Shown here: in pieces, positions 53,357 to 62,312 of the stretch
How the letters are laid out: every line of letters begins with the position of its first letter
Position numbering within the stretch: position 1 is the stretch's first letter
NCBI GenBank assembly: GCA_024235695.1
Contig: JACKLX010000010.1
Span: 1-64,000 of the forward strand
Reading direction: 5' to 3'
Origin: Accumulibacter sp.
GTDB taxonomy: Bacteria > Pseudomonadota > Gammaproteobacteria > Burkholderiales > Rhodocyclaceae
DNA length: 64,000 nucleotides
Notes under the pieces: model-generated
Databases searched by the model: none
Told to the model about the DNA's origin: nothing
Seen by the model: only the letters and a program-made list of their open reading frames with translations
Program-made: the position numbers and the translations under genes

Positions 53357-54073
53357 GTGGATGGACAAGTGCACGGGGCTCCGGCCCCGGCAAACGTGAG
53401 GTCGATCGAAAGCGATCTGGACCATTTTCTCGATGCGGCAGTGGCCGCTACCGAGATCTTCAGGGTCGCCGTGGCGGCTTACCTCAGCGGTGGCCAGAAA
53501 GGGCACGCGTGGCAGTTGGCCCGGCAGATCGACGAGCAGCTGCGCACTGTGGACGACCTGCAACAGCGGTTCGAAACCGGCATGCGCAGGCAGCATGTCG
53601 TTGGTGGAACATTTCCGGAACTGCTCGAGCCCTTGGCCGGCGTCACCCGTTTGCTCCGCGACATGCGTCGCCAGATCAGCGGCTTTGCCGTCGAGTCGGG
53701 CTTCTCCGGAGCAGCGTCCGAGGTTTCCGTGCATCTTGTCGCCGATCTTCAACAATTGACCGAAGAGGTTTGTTCGGCGGTTGATGAACTGATCGAGGAT
53801 TGTCGTCCATGTGTGCTGCTGTGGAATCCACCCGCATCCGCTGATGCAGCGCTGGGTGTCGGCTGGTACGAGAGCCGGGCGGACCGGCTCTCGACGAGGC
53901 TGATCAAGCAGATTCTCCAGGACGATGCGCTGGGCTTTGAAGCGCAGCTGCGCGTGGCGCGGCTGGTCGAGGAAATCGATCGCCTCGCGGATTACGCAGA
54001 AAACGTTTGCGTCGAGGTGCGGGTCGGCCGCATGATCCGCCCGACGGTTCTCGCCAGTGCCGATTCGCGCTGA
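53357..54073 (+). CDS. Diverged DUF47/PhoU-like protein
   Basis: A 238-residue helical protein resembling DUF47: SIESDLDHFLDAAVAATEIF, GHAWQLARQIDEQLRTVDDL, a central LQQLTEEVCSAVDELIED helix, then YESRADRLSTRLIKQILQDD and LVEEIDRLADYAENVCVEV (the last like the family's DxIxxxADxAED helix). The start is unsure: GTG at 53357 gives the full frame, while GTG at 53369 and 53397 are alternatives with no better ribosome-binding site. It has no PiT partner of its own; the next gene is the SulP transporter. Confidence 0.65.
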   Translation: MDGQVHGAPAPANVRSIESDLDHFLDAAVAATEIFRVAVAAYLSGGQKGHAWQLARQIDEQLRTVDDLQQRFETGMRRQHVVGGTFPELLEPLAGVTRLLRDMRRQISGFAVESGFSGAASEVSVHLVADLQQLTEEVCSAVDELIEDCRPCVLLWNPPASADAALGVGWYESRADRLSTRLIKQILQDDALGFEAQLRVARLVEEIDRLADYAENVCVEVRVGRMIRPTVLASADSR

Positions 54074-54257
54074 TTTTTGAACCGGCACGCCCCCTCGGGG
54101 CGGTGCTTTGCTGCCCGTGGTCGTGGATCGGGCACGGGGCTTGGCGGGTCATTCCTGAACCGTGCAGCGCGCGACAAACGGCTGGCGGGTGGTGATAACG
54201 AGCGGCATTCGCTCGAGCAATCAAAGTAGTCCGGGCGTGTCGTCCGGACGGCGTTCG

Positions 54258-54297
54258 ATAGCCCTGTTGCAGACCGGCTGGCCTGCAACAGGGCTAT
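54258..54297 (+). other. Perfect 15-bp inverted repeat (hairpin) in the SulP leader
   Basis: ATAGCCCTGTTGCAG (54258-54272) is perfectly repeated inverted at 54283-54297, with a 10-base loop. It lies just upstream of the SulP ribosome-binding site (54314-54319). No T-run follows, so it is not a standard terminator. It could be an operator palindrome or an RNA hairpin controlling SulP. Confidence 0.7.
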
Positions 54298-54328
54298 GTT
54301 CTGCCTACAAGACGGGAGGCACGTGCTC

Positions 54329-56542
54329 GTGGAACTGGCATTGAATATCAAGAACGACAAGCTTGTCGGCGATTTCTGGGGTGGTCTGGCGTCGATGCTG
54401 GTCGCGCTGCCTTCGGCAATCGCTTTCGGCGTCACCATCTACGCCGCCATCGGCCCCGAATACGCGGGCCTCGGGGCGCTGGCCGGGATTCTCGGGACGA
54501 CGGCGCTCGGCCTGGTCGCCCCGACGCTGGGTGGCACCAATCGGCTGATCACGGCACCGTGCGCGCCGGCGGCAGCGGTATGCTCGGCGTTTGCCATCGA
54601 ACTGGTGCAGCACGGCGTCCAGCCGGCTTTCATCGTGCTGATGCTGACCGCCCTTGGGCTGGTCTGCGGGATCGTGCAGGTGTTGCTCGGCTTCATGGGC
54701 GTCGGAGGGCTGATCAAGTACATTCCGTTCCCGGTGGTCAGTGGCTACCTCAGTGGCGTCGGCCTGATCATCATCGGCAGCCAGATCCCGAAATTCATGG
54801 GGGTGATGGACGGCACGTCATGGTGGCGGGTGTTGATGGCGCCCGATCTGTGGCACTGGCAAAGCGCGCTGATCGGTGCCGTGACGATTGCCGTGATGCT
54901 CGGCGCACCGCGGCTGACGCGCCTGGTGCCGGCGGCGATCCTCGGCCTGCTGGCGGGCGTCATCACCTATTTCGCGATCGCCTTCTCGGTTGACGGGTCG
55001 CTGCTGGTGATGGAAGGCAACGGGCTGATCATCGGGCCGCTCGGCGGCACGGCTTCGAGCATGGTGGACGCGATTACCGGTCGCTGGCAGGAGATCGGCG
55101 AGCTCAAGCTCAGCCAGATCGGCGCGCTGCTTGGCACGGCGCTGACCCTCGGGGTACTGCTGTCGATCGACACGCTCAAGACCTGCGTCGTCCTCGACAC
55201 CTTGACGCGCAGCCGGCACGATTCAAATCGCGAGTTGATTGCCCAGGGTTCGGGAAACATCGCTTCGGCGTGCGTTGGCGGCATGGCGGGAGCGGGGCAG
55301 ATGGGGGCAACGCTGGTCAACCTGACGAGCGGTGGCCAGACGCGCCTGTCCGGGGTCATCGAGGGCGTGCTCTCGTTGATCACGTTTCTCGCGCTCGGGG
55401 CGTTCATTGCCTGGATTCCGGTAGCTTCTCTGGCCGGGATCCTGATCATCGTCGGTATTCGGATGATCGACCGGCACAGCGTGCATCTGCTGGAGTCTCC
55501 CTGGACCCGGCTCGACTTCTTCGTGGTTGCCGCTGTGGTCGCCGTGGCGCTCGGCTACAGCCTGATCGCCGCCTCGGGAGCCGGCATTGTCCTGGCCATG
55601 CTGCTGTTCATCCGCGAACAATTGAGCAGCACGGTCATTCGTCACAAGGCCGAGGGTGGCAACCGGTTTTCCAAGCGCCTGCGCTTGAGTCGGGAAATGG
55701 AAGTGCTCGAGAAAGAGGGCGCCCAGAGCGTCATCTTCGAACTGCAGGGGAGCCTTTTCTTCGGTACCAAGAGCCAGCTTTACGCGGCCCTCGAAAGGGA
55801 ACTCGAAACGCGTAAGTACGTGGTGCTCGACATGCGGCGCGTCCAGTCGGTGGACGTCACGGCCGTGCATCTGCTCGAGCAGGTCAGGGACTCGTTGATC
55901 GAACGCGACGCTTACCTGATCTTCAGCAACCTGTCACACGCCCTGCCGAATGGCCGGAACATCGGCGAGTTGTTCGACCAGATGGAACTGACGACGCTGA
56001 CCGAACATGTCAAGGTGTTTCCCGAACTGGACGACGCGGTCGAGTGGATTGAAGAGCAGATCCTGGGTGAGAACCTGGCGCAGGAGGCCGAGGTCACTGC
56101 GCTGGAACTTGCAGATATCGAGCTTTTCAAGGATCACAAGGAAGAGACGCTGATCGACCTCGAGGCTTGCCTGGCGCGACGATCGGTCGAGAAGGACGGC
56201 AAGGTGTATTCGTTTGGCGACCCCGGCAATGAGCTGTTCCTGATTCGCAAGGGGGCGGTTCGCATCACGTTGCCCAGTGGCGACGGTGTGCCCGCCCATC
56301 ACGCGCTGACCTACGGCCGCGGCGATTTTTTTGGCGGCATGGCTTTCCTCTCGCAAATGACGCGCTTCAACGACGCCACGGCACTCGAGGATACCGAACT
56401 CTACGTGTTGCAGCGCGAACAGTTCGAAAAGCTTCGTGAGGAACACAAGCGCCTCGCTTGTCACCTGGTCGAGGCGGTCGCCAAGGTGCTGGCCTTGCGA
56501 CTGCGCTACTCGGACAAGGAACTGATGGCCATGCAGGACTAG
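54329..56542 (+). CDS. SulP family anion transporter with STAS and cyclic-nucleotide-binding domains
   Basis: A 737-residue protein. Residues ~15-400 are a SulP membrane domain (LPSAIAFGVTIYAAIGPEYA, LGGTNRLITAPCAPAAAVCS, FPVVSGYLSGVGLIIIGSQI). A STAS domain follows (~425-545; VLDMRRVQSVDVTAVHLLEQ), then a cNMP-binding/Crp-like domain (~600-720; VYSFGDPGNELFLIRKGAVR, GRGDFFGGMAFLSQ). SulP proteins carry sulfate, bicarbonate or other anions. The GTG at 54329 has GGGAGG 9 bases upstream; an ATG at 54296 lies in the hairpin and lacks a site. The cNMP fold suggests gating by a nucleotide signal. Confidence 0.88.
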   Translation: MELALNIKNDKLVGDFWGGLASMLVALPSAIAFGVTIYAAIGPEYAGLGALAGILGTTALGLVAPTLGGTNRLITAPCAPAAAVCSAFAIELVQHGVQPAFIVLMLTALGLVCGIVQVLLGFMGVGGLIKYIPFPVVSGYLSGVGLIIIGSQIPKFMGVMDGTSWWRVLMAPDLWHWQSALIGAVTIAVMLGAPRLTRLVPAAILGLLAGVITYFAIAFSVDGSLLVMEGNGLIIGPLGGTASSMVDAITGRWQEIGELKLSQIGALLGTALTLGVLLSIDTLKTCVVLDTLTRSRHDSNRELIAQGSGNIASACVGGMAGAGQMGATLVNLTSGGQTRLSGVIEGVLSLITFLALGAFIAWIPVASLAGILIIVGIRMIDRHSVHLLESPWTRLDFFVVAAVVAVALGYSLIAASGAGIVLAMLLFIREQLSSTVIRHKAEGGNRFSKRLRLSREMEVLEKEGAQSVIFELQGSLFFGTKSQLYAALERELETRKYVVLDMRRVQSVDVTAVHLLEQVRDSLIERDAYLIFSNLSHALPNGRNIGELFDQMELTTLTEHVKVFPELDDAVEWIEEQILGENLAQEAEVTALELADIELFKDHKEETLIDLEACLARRSVEKDGKVYSFGDPGNELFLIRKGAVRITLPSGDGVPAHHALTYGRGDFFGGMAFLSQMTRFNDATALEDTELYVLQREQFEKLREEHKRLACHLVEAVAKVLALRLRYSDKELMAMQD

Positions 56543-56757
56543 CTCGCGAGAGATCGGTTTCGCTACACTGTTGGCGCCGAGCAGAGAGCTTATCCTGGCG
56601 CCAAGAAGAGTTGGCGCACTGGCAGAGATGCGCGGAAGCAGCGTTGGGGAATGAGGTGGGCGATGCAGGGAGCAGGCCGCCTGCCGGGTCGAACGATTCC
56701 GGCGGGCAATCCGGAGAGTGAAGTGGTCCCCTGAGTCAAGACAAATATCGACCCAGT

Positions 56758-57382
56758 TTAAGTTGTGCAGTTGACTTCGCTAGCAGCTGGACGGCGCTGC
56801 CCCGGTGTTGCCTTTGAATTTGCTTTTGATGCGGCCGTTGACGTTGCTTCTGCGGGTGGGGAATCGCCTGTGGAGCGTAGCGGAACAGGCGATTCCCCAC
56901 CCGCGCGGCCAAACTTGTCGAGGATCAACGCCCCGCCACCTATGCCGTTTCGATAGACGGTTGCGGGTGCCGCGTTGCCCAGCGACTGGTGCGGACGCTC
57001 GCCGTTATAGAAGGCAAAGTACGCGGCCAGGCCAACCATCAATTCGCCCATCGTCGCATAGCCCTTCAGATACACGTCCTCGTACTTGACGCTGCGCCAG
57101 AGGCGCTCGACGAAAATGTTGTCGAACACGCGCCCCCGCCCATCCATGCTGATGACCACGCCTTCTCGTTTCAGCACCCGGGTGAAGGCTTCACTGGTGA
57201 ACTGCGCGCCTTGATCGCTGTTGAAGATTTCTGGCTTGCCGTGGCTACGCAGGGCCTCCTCCAGGCAATCGACACAGAACACCGATTCCATGCTGTTGCT
57301 GATCCGCCAGCTGAGCACCTTGCGGCTGAACCAGTCGATCACGGCGACCAGGTAGGCGAAGCCGTGCGCCAACCGGATGTAG
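56758..57382 (-). CDS. IS3 transposase OrfB, 3' exon
   Basis: The catalytic C-terminal part of an rve-type IS3 transposase: YIRLAHGFAYLVAVIDWFSR (continuing the DI of the first DDE aspartate region), EIFNSDQGAQFTSEAF (second aspartate) and VFVERLW-like IFVERLWRSVKYEDV (third, glutamate), then YNGERPHQSLG. All three catalytic residues are present when the two exons are joined. The last ~45 codons are low-complexity and contain a perfect 20-bp palindrome at 56852-56904. Confidence 0.85.
56852..56904. repeat. Long palindrome near the end of OrfB
   Basis: A 20-base arm (56852-56871) is repeated inverted without mismatch at 56885-56904 around a 13-base loop. It lies within the coding frame of the transposase tail. 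It resembles a REP-like hairpin or a terminator-type structure protecting the IS transcript end. Confidence 0.7.
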
Positions 57383-57460
57383 GGGTGAGTAGACCGCAGG
57401 AGTTTCACCTGCGGCCCCTCGCAGAACCGGACGTGAGCCTCTCGACTCATCCGGCTCCCA

Positions 57461-58702
57461 TCATCCAGCCTTGGGAACACACCCCAACCGCCAGTGCCAG
57501 AAGGCCTCTGGGAATTTCTGCGCAAGTCGCCCAAGGGCTTGCCGTGCTCGGGTTTTATGCCGGGCCAGGCGTTGGTACTTGCGCATCAACCAGCGCGTCA
57601 GGTACTCATTCAAGTGCTTCCACACGGCAGACATCGCCGACTCATAGAATCGACCGTAATACTGATGCCAGCCCCGGAGGGTCGGATTGAACATGGCCGA
57701 CAGCTCGGCCAAGCTCTTGTCACACTTCAGCTGAAGGTGCCAACTGCGTACCGTCTGCCGCATCACCTTGAGGGCGGTACGGCTGACTGCCGGGGCGAAA
57801 TTCACATAGACCCGACCGTACTTATCCACCGCTTTGCGCGGACGGAAGGTATAGCCAAGAAAGGTGAATTGGACGCAGTCGAAAGCCCCCTGCCGATTGA
57901 TGTCCTTGCAGTACACAATCCGGGTCTTCTCGGGATGCAATTCAAGCCCACACTGACGAAACCGCTCACCAACCTTGGCCAAGGCAAACTTAGCCTGTGC
58001 CAGACTCCGACAGTGCATCACGCCATCATCGGCATAGCGGCAGAATCGCACGCTCCGCAGATGTCGGCCCAACCAGCTGTCAAAGGCATAATGCAAAAAC
58101 AGATTGGCCAGCAAAGGACTAACGACACCCCCTTGCGGGGTACCCCGTGTCCTTGCCGCAAGTTCGCCGTCCGGCATTTGCATTGGCGCTTTCAACCAAC
58201 GCTCGACGTACAGCAACACCCATGGCGTCTGACAGTGCTTTCTGAGCGCACGCAGCAGTAGCTCGTGGTCGATATTGTCGAACAAACCCTTGATATCGAA
58301 CTCGACTACCCAGTCATATTCCCAGCTTCGCCGCCTAACCATGGCAATCGCGTCGTGCGCCGAGCGCCCTGGACGATAGCCGTAGGAGTTGGCATGAAAG
58401 ACCGGATCAATGACCGGTTCCAGCAGTTGCTTGACTACCGTTTGCGCCACCCTGTCTGCCACCGTCGGCACACCCAGCATGCGCACTCCACCAGACTTCT
58501 TCGGGATAGGCACACCTTTGACCGGCGGCGGAAAGTAGCTCCCGGAACACATGCGATTCCAGAGCTTGTACAGGTTGTTGCTCAGATTTTCCTCGAATTG
58601 CCCAATGGATTCCTGATCGATTCCCGCTGATCCCCCATTGGCTTTCACACTCAAATAGGCTTCCCAGACAAGCGCCTTGGGAATGCTATAAGGCTTGGTC
58701 AT
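57461..58702 (-). CDS. ltrA: Group II intron reverse transcriptase/maturase
   Basis: A 413-residue LtrA-type protein. RT blocks seen are GSAGIDQESI, PIPKKSGGVRMLGVPTVADR, SYGYRPGRSAHDAI, VVEFDIKGLFDNIDH, RGTPQGGVVSPLLANLFLHY and the catalytic FCRYADDGVM. The maturase part contains LRGWHQYYGRFYESAM. No C-terminal HNH endonuclease is visible. It is needed for splicing and reverse-splicing of its intron. Confidence 0.93.
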   Translation of the reverse strand: MTKPYSIPKALVWEAYLSVKANGGSAGIDQESIGQFEENLSNNLYKLWNRMCSGSYFPPPVKGVPIPKKSGGVRMLGVPTVADRVAQTVVKQLLEPVIDPVFHANSYGYRPGRSAHDAIAMVRRRSWEYDWVVEFDIKGLFDNIDHELLLRALRKHCQTPWVLLYVERWLKAPMQMPDGELAARTRGTPQGGVVSPLLANLFLHYAFDSWLGRHLRSVRFCRYADDGVMHCRSLAQAKFALAKVGERFRQCGLELHPEKTRIVYCKDINRQGAFDCVQFTFLGYTFRPRKAVDKYGRVYVNFAPAVSRTALKVMRQTVRSWHLQLKCDKSLAELSAMFNPTLRGWHQYYGRFYESAMSAVWKHLNEYLTRWLMRKYQRLARHKTRARQALGRLAQKFPEAFWHWRLGCVPKAG

Positions 58703-59217
58703 CGGCCAATACTCCTCCCGCTGACGCGGTTGATACTGACCAATGCCTGGATGACGCAGCCCCTTCGCTCCACCGCCATTACAACGGCTTCATCACTACT
58801 ACGAGCTGCTCCGTCCCTTGGTGGCGCATCGCTACTGTCGGCCTCGCCTTTTGAGCTTGTGCCTTTCGCTTCCCATCGCCACCGAAGGTTCCCGCAGTTC
58901 AACGTAAGAGCCCGAATCAGGCTGACGCTGCCTCTATGCCGGACACCGCTTGGCCCGTAAGCAGGTAACGGCCAAACTGATCGCGGGGCAACATCACTCC
59001 CCGGTTTTGATGTCATCTGAGTACTTTCGACACTTGAACGGCAGTTCACGGTTGTTCGTCTTCCTCGATTCATACCTGATGCCTCGCGGCACCTTTTCCA
59101 TAACGCTCACGACCCAGGCTTTTGGCCAGCGCCGCTTATGGTGGTTTGCAACCCGCTCCTGCAAGCCGATTGCGAGGGGCCATACCCTCATCTCTTACGC
59201 CGCTTGCTGCGGCACAC
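58703..59217 (-). ncRNA. 5' ribozyme part of the group II intron (domains I-III)
   Basis: The ~515 bases between the intron 5' end and the RT start codon have no gene and correspond to intron RNA domains I to III plus part of IV. I did not fold them; position and the GUGYG start are the evidence. Confidence 0.6.
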
Positions 59218-59602
59218 TGATGTCCGTGCTCCACACTTGGTTGGGTCTGACCACAGGAACGCCACGCAGCAGATACGGATAGACCGCGTGCTCAGGGCGC
59301 GGACGGCTGGTGTTCGGCCCCGGCGCCATGCCCGACAAGCCCATCAGTCGCATCAGGCGTCGTACCCGCTTGCGATTGACCGTGTGCCCCAACTGCTCAA
59401 GAAAGATCACCATCCGACGGGTGCCGTAAAACGGGTGGCGCGTGTACTCCTCGTCAATGAGCCGACTGTGGAGGAGATCGCCAGCATCGATCACCGGTGG
59501 CCGGCGCTGCGCGTAGACGGTGGCTCGGCATAACCCCGCCAGCGCGCATTGCTGCACCACTGCGACGGCCTCGCCGGGGTCGATCCATCCGTGCCGTATC
59601 AC
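59218..59602 (-). CDS. IS3 transposase OrfB, 5' exon
   Basis: The N-terminal part of OrfB: an HTH_21-like region (AVAVVQQCALAGLCRATVYA), EEYTRHPFYGTRRMVIFLEQ, VNRKRVRRLMRLMGLSGM and VVRPNQVWSTDI, where it is cut by the intron. The ATG at 59602 overlaps the orfA stop, but the usual product is a -1 frameshift fusion OrfAB made at the A8 run. Confidence 0.85.
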
Positions 59603-59898
59603 GGCAGGCTGATCCCAGACTTTTTTTTCAGCCAGTCCAGTTCCATCTTCAACTTGCCGATCTCGCTGTACAACAGCTCCGGCTCCCGGTGCGCCGCCGC
59701 TGGCTTGGGGCCGCGCTTGCCTTCAAACAGCGTCTTGGCATTCTCCTGGATGGCCTTCTTCCATTGCCCAACCTGCACCGGATGCACGCCGTATTCCCGC
59801 CCAATCTCGTTGATCGTCTTGACCCCGCGTACCGCCTCCAGACCAACCTTGGCCTTGAACTCCGGCGTATGTACCTTCCGCGTCGTTGCTTCACTCAT
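59599..59898 (-). CDS. IS3 transposase OrfA
   Basis: A 99-residue helix-turn-helix protein (HTH_8/IS3 OrfA): MSEATTRKVHTPEFKAKVGL, then VKTINEIGREYGVHPVQVGQWKK, and a leucine-zipper-like C-terminus (LYSEIGKLKMELDWLKKK). The ATG at 59898 is preceded by GGGAGCGAGAAGCG. Confidence 0.9.
   Translation of the reverse strand: MSEATTRKVHTPEFKAKVGLEAVRGVKTINEIGREYGVHPVQVGQWKKAIQENAKTLFEGKRGPKPAAAHREPELLYSEIGKLKMELDWLKKKSGISLP
59621..59628 (-). promoter_or_regulatory. A8 slippery sequence for -1 frameshifting
   Basis: On the minus strand CTG-AAAAAAAAG lies 20 bases before the orfA stop. A -1 slip here joins OrfA (...LKKK) to the orfB frame (VWDQPAVIRHGW), as in most IS3-family elements. Confidence 0.75.
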
Positions 59899-60127
59899 CG
59901 CTTCTCGCTCCCTATGACGGAGCACAGCTTAAACTACTGTCTGATTTCCAGGGACCACTATAGAGCACACGGGCAGTGAGAGAAACCGTCACGACTTTCA
60001 TCATCGGGGGTGTCGCGACAGTGCATGACCGTTCGGGCCGTGCCGCCCTTGCTGACTGATATCGAATGGCCGTCGGCGCAACACAAGGTGTGCGCCGATG
60101 GCAATGAAATATCCTTGGGAGACGACA

Positions 60128-60646
60128 ATGTTTCAGCATATCTTGCTGCCTACCGACGGCAGCCAACTATCGCGTGACACCGCGGCGCGCGCGGTATCGT
60201 TTGCCAAGGCCGCCAACGCCAGGATCACCGCCATGTACGCCAAGCCGATTGGCCAGCATCGCGCGGAAAACTATACCGATTTCGAAAGCCCCTCGGTGGT
60301 AGACCGCCTGCTCTCGGGGTCCGACAGCAAGGCCAAGGAATATCTCGGTTTCATCAAGAAGCTGTGCAAAGACGCGGGCGTCGAGTGCACGACTCTGGCG
60401 GTTGCCGGCGACGCGCCCTGGGAGGCGATCATCGACGTCGCCGAGGACCACGACTGTGACCTGATCTTCATGTCCAAGCACGGCCGCGGCGAATTCTCCT
60501 CGCTGCTGCTCGGCAGTGAAACCTACCGGGTTCTGACACATTCCAGCATCCCGGTTCTTGTCTACCGACCTCCCGAGTTGGGCATGCGTCGGCGCGGCAC
60601 AAGAGAGAAGGCCAAGGACAAGGACAAAGACAAGAAGAAAGCGTGA
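60128..60646 (+). CDS. Universal stress protein (UspA family)
   Basis: A 172-residue USP. It begins FQHILLPTDGSQLSRDTAARAV and has VAEDHDCDLIFMSKHGRGEF then LLLGSETYRVLTHSSIPVLV, close to the ATP-binding Gx2Gx9G(S/T) loop. The C-terminus carries a lysine/aspartate-rich tail (KAKDKDKDKKKA) that is not part of the fold. The ATG at 60128 follows GGGAGACGACA. It probably binds ATP and acts in stress survival. It has no operon partner. Confidence 0.9.
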   Translation: MFQHILLPTDGSQLSRDTAARAVSFAKAANARITAMYAKPIGQHRAENYTDFESPSVVDRLLSGSDSKAKEYLGFIKKLCKDAGVECTTLAVAGDAPWEAIIDVAEDHDCDLIFMSKHGRGEFSSLLLGSETYRVLTHSSIPVLVYRPPELGMRRRGTREKAKDKDKDKKKA

Positions 60647-61272
60647 GTGCAAGCTTGCGGCGATGGCATGGACGGCACCGTTTGGTGCCTTGCTTCGAAC
60701 GCTGCGCCCGCAAGAACCGGCCCGAGCCGCGCGGCACGCGTGGGCGGGGGTGCCGGTCAAGGCCTTGATATAAGGTGGCGGCTGCTGTGCGCCTCGCTTT
60801 CCCTGGTACCGCGATCGTCGTGGCGTGCGGCGACCAGTACGGCGCCAACGAGAACCACAGGCCCGCCGACGAAGTGGTTCAGGCCTTGAAAACCTGCGGA
60901 AATCCACAATGGCCGGAGGCCTGGGGATCAATCAGAATGTGTTCCGAACCGGAGGTCGACGGTGATCAGCATCAGGTCTGGCAAGGTGCAGCCTGGTTCG
61001 CCACCGAGCACGCTGTTGCGGTCGGCGCTACGAGCACCCGGTTTGCGGTGTCCACTCGGGGTATTTCTGCTGTCGCGCGCGGGAGGGCGGCAAAACATGG
61101 CTTGTCCGGGGTATTCGAGCGTGCAGGAAATCATCGAGCAAGGAAGCAATCGTTTGTATTTGCTTGCGTTTACGAGCGCGAAATGCGTATCCTTTGCGCC
61201 ACAAGGCAGCCGCCTTGTCTTACAAGAAGACGATATATTCATATGTAGTAGTCATTCTGGATAGGAGATTCC
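60647..61272. other. 626-base stretch upstream of the TRAP operon
   Basis: No confident gene. A 157-codon plus-strand frame (60775-61248) begins VRLAFPGTAIVVACGDQYGA, which faintly recalls a TOPRIM-like primase remnant, but it has no ribosome-binding site and dissolves after ~60 codons. The last ~120 bases are comparatively AT-rich and likely hold the dctP promoter; no sigma-54 element was found. Confidence 0.45.
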
Positions 61273-62271
61273 ATGAAGCAGATGAAAAAGATCAGCGTCG
61301 CCCTGACCGCGCTTGCGATGGCCTTTGCCGCCGCGTCGGCATCGGCAAAATGTGACAAAGGCGAGGTTGTCGCCAAGCTCAGCCACGTGACCGGTGGTTC
61401 GACACATCCCAAGGTGGTGGGATCCAATCGCCTGGCGGAACGCGTCAACAAAGAGATGAACGGCAAGCTGTGCATCGAGGTTTATCCGAACAGCACCCTG
61501 TTCGGCGACAGCAAGGAACTGGAGGCGCTGCTGGTCGGCGACGTGCAATTGCTGGCCCCTTCGCTGTCGAAGTTCGGCTCCTACACCCCCAAGCTCGGCG
61601 TTTTTGACCTGCCGTTCATCTTTGTCGATATCGACCAGGCGATCCGCTTCACCAACTCGCCCGAGGGCAAGAAGCTGCTCAAGTCGATGGAGGGCGTCGG
61701 CTTTGTCGGGCTCGGTTACTGGATGTCGGGCATGAAGTACTTCTCGGCCAACAAGCCGCTGATCCTGCCCACCGACGCCAAGGGCCTGAAGTTCCGCGTG
61801 CAGACTTCCGACGTCGCCAAGGCGATGATTGCCGCCATGGGCGCCTCGCCGCAGCCGATGGCATTCGCCGAAGTCTATGGCGCGCTGCAGACCGGCGTTG
61901 TCGATGGCCAGGAAAACACCTGGTCGAACATCTACACCCAGAAGTTCTTCGAGGTCCAGAACAGCACCACCGAAACCAACCATCAGCTGTTGGCCTACAT
62001 GTTGCTGACCTCGGCAGAATGGCTCAACAGCCTGAAACCCGACGTTCGCGATCAATTCCTGAAGATCGTCGACGAGGTTTCCAATGAAACCAACCAGAAG
62101 GTCAAGGCCGAAGAAGCCCACAACCGCGAGAACATCCTCAAGGCCGGCGGCAAGATCAACACGCTGACCCCGGAGCAGCGCAAGCAGTGGGTGGAGGCCA
62201 TGAAGCCGGTCTGGAAGAAGTTCGAACGTGAGATCGGCCCGGACACCATCAAGGCGGCGGCCGGTTCATAA
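61273..62271 (+). CDS. dctP: TRAP transporter solute-binding protein DctP
   Basis: A 332-residue periplasmic binding protein of the DctP family. The signal peptide is MKQMKKISVALTALAMAFAA then ASASA. Family blocks are KLCIEVYPNSTLFGDSKELE, LGVFDLPFIFVDIDQAIRF, LGYWMSGMKYFSANKPL, and AEVYGALQTGVVDGQENTWS. The ligand is probably a C4-dicarboxylate or another organic acid; the arginine-containing FRVQTSDVAK region fits carboxylate binding. ATAGGAGATTCC precedes the ATG. First gene of dctPQM. Confidence 0.93.
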   Translation: MKQMKKISVALTALAMAFAAASASAKCDKGEVVAKLSHVTGGSTHPKVVGSNRLAERVNKEMNGKLCIEVYPNSTLFGDSKELEALLVGDVQLLAPSLSKFGSYTPKLGVFDLPFIFVDIDQAIRFTNSPEGKKLLKSMEGVGFVGLGYWMSGMKYFSANKPLILPTDAKGLKFRVQTSDVAKAMIAAMGASPQPMAFAEVYGALQTGVVDGQENTWSNIYTQKFFEVQNSTTETNHQLLAYMLLTSAEWLNSLKPDVRDQFLKIVDEVSNETNQKVKAEEAHNRENILKAGGKINTLTPEQRKQWVEAMKPVWKKFEREIGPDTIKAAAGS

Positions 62272-62283
62272 ACGACCAGATCG

Positions 62284-62312
62284 AAAAGGGCCAGGTTTCT
62301 TCTGGCCCTTTT
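62284..62312 (+). terminator. Hairpin between dctP and dctQ
   Basis: AAAAGGGCCAG - loop GTTTCTT - CTGGCCCTTTT is a strong stem of 11 pairs ending in Ts, 12 bases after the dctP stop. It is likely a partial terminator or mRNA-stabilising stem that makes dctP transcript more abundant than dctQM, as is common in TRAP operons. Confidence 0.8.

Larger units (their letters stand above)
57383..59217 (-). mobile_element. Group II intron inserted in IS3 orfB
   Basis: A ~1.84 kb ribozyme intron on the minus strand. The 5' end is GTGTG at 59217, matching the GUGYG rule. Near the 3' end a domain V-like helix is legible (GAGCCGGATGAGTCGAGAGG paired with a strand ending in GTCCGGTTC, ~57400-57450), followed by a domain VI-like stem and CTACTCAC. 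Exons read GACATCA on one side and CCTACATCCGG on the other, restoring DITYIR of the transposase; the exact 3' boundary is uncertain by one or two bases. It encodes its own reverse transcriptase/maturase. Confidence 0.8.
56722..59959 (-). mobile_element. IS3-family insertion sequence interrupted by a group II intron
   Basis: The ends are imperfect inverted repeats beginning AGTGGTCCC (left, 56722) and its complement GGGACCACT (right, ending 59959). Read on the minus strand, the element has orfA (59599-59898), an A8 slippery run, and orfB split into 59218-59602 and 56758-57382 by an intron. No clear target duplication is visible. The intron interrupts the catalytic DDE gene, so this copy moves only if the intron is spliced out. 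Confidence 0.85.

Noticed and set aside
60775-61248. 157-codon plus-strand frame with a faint primase-like opening
   Set aside because: No ribosome-binding site, similarity limited to ~30 residues and unconvincing.
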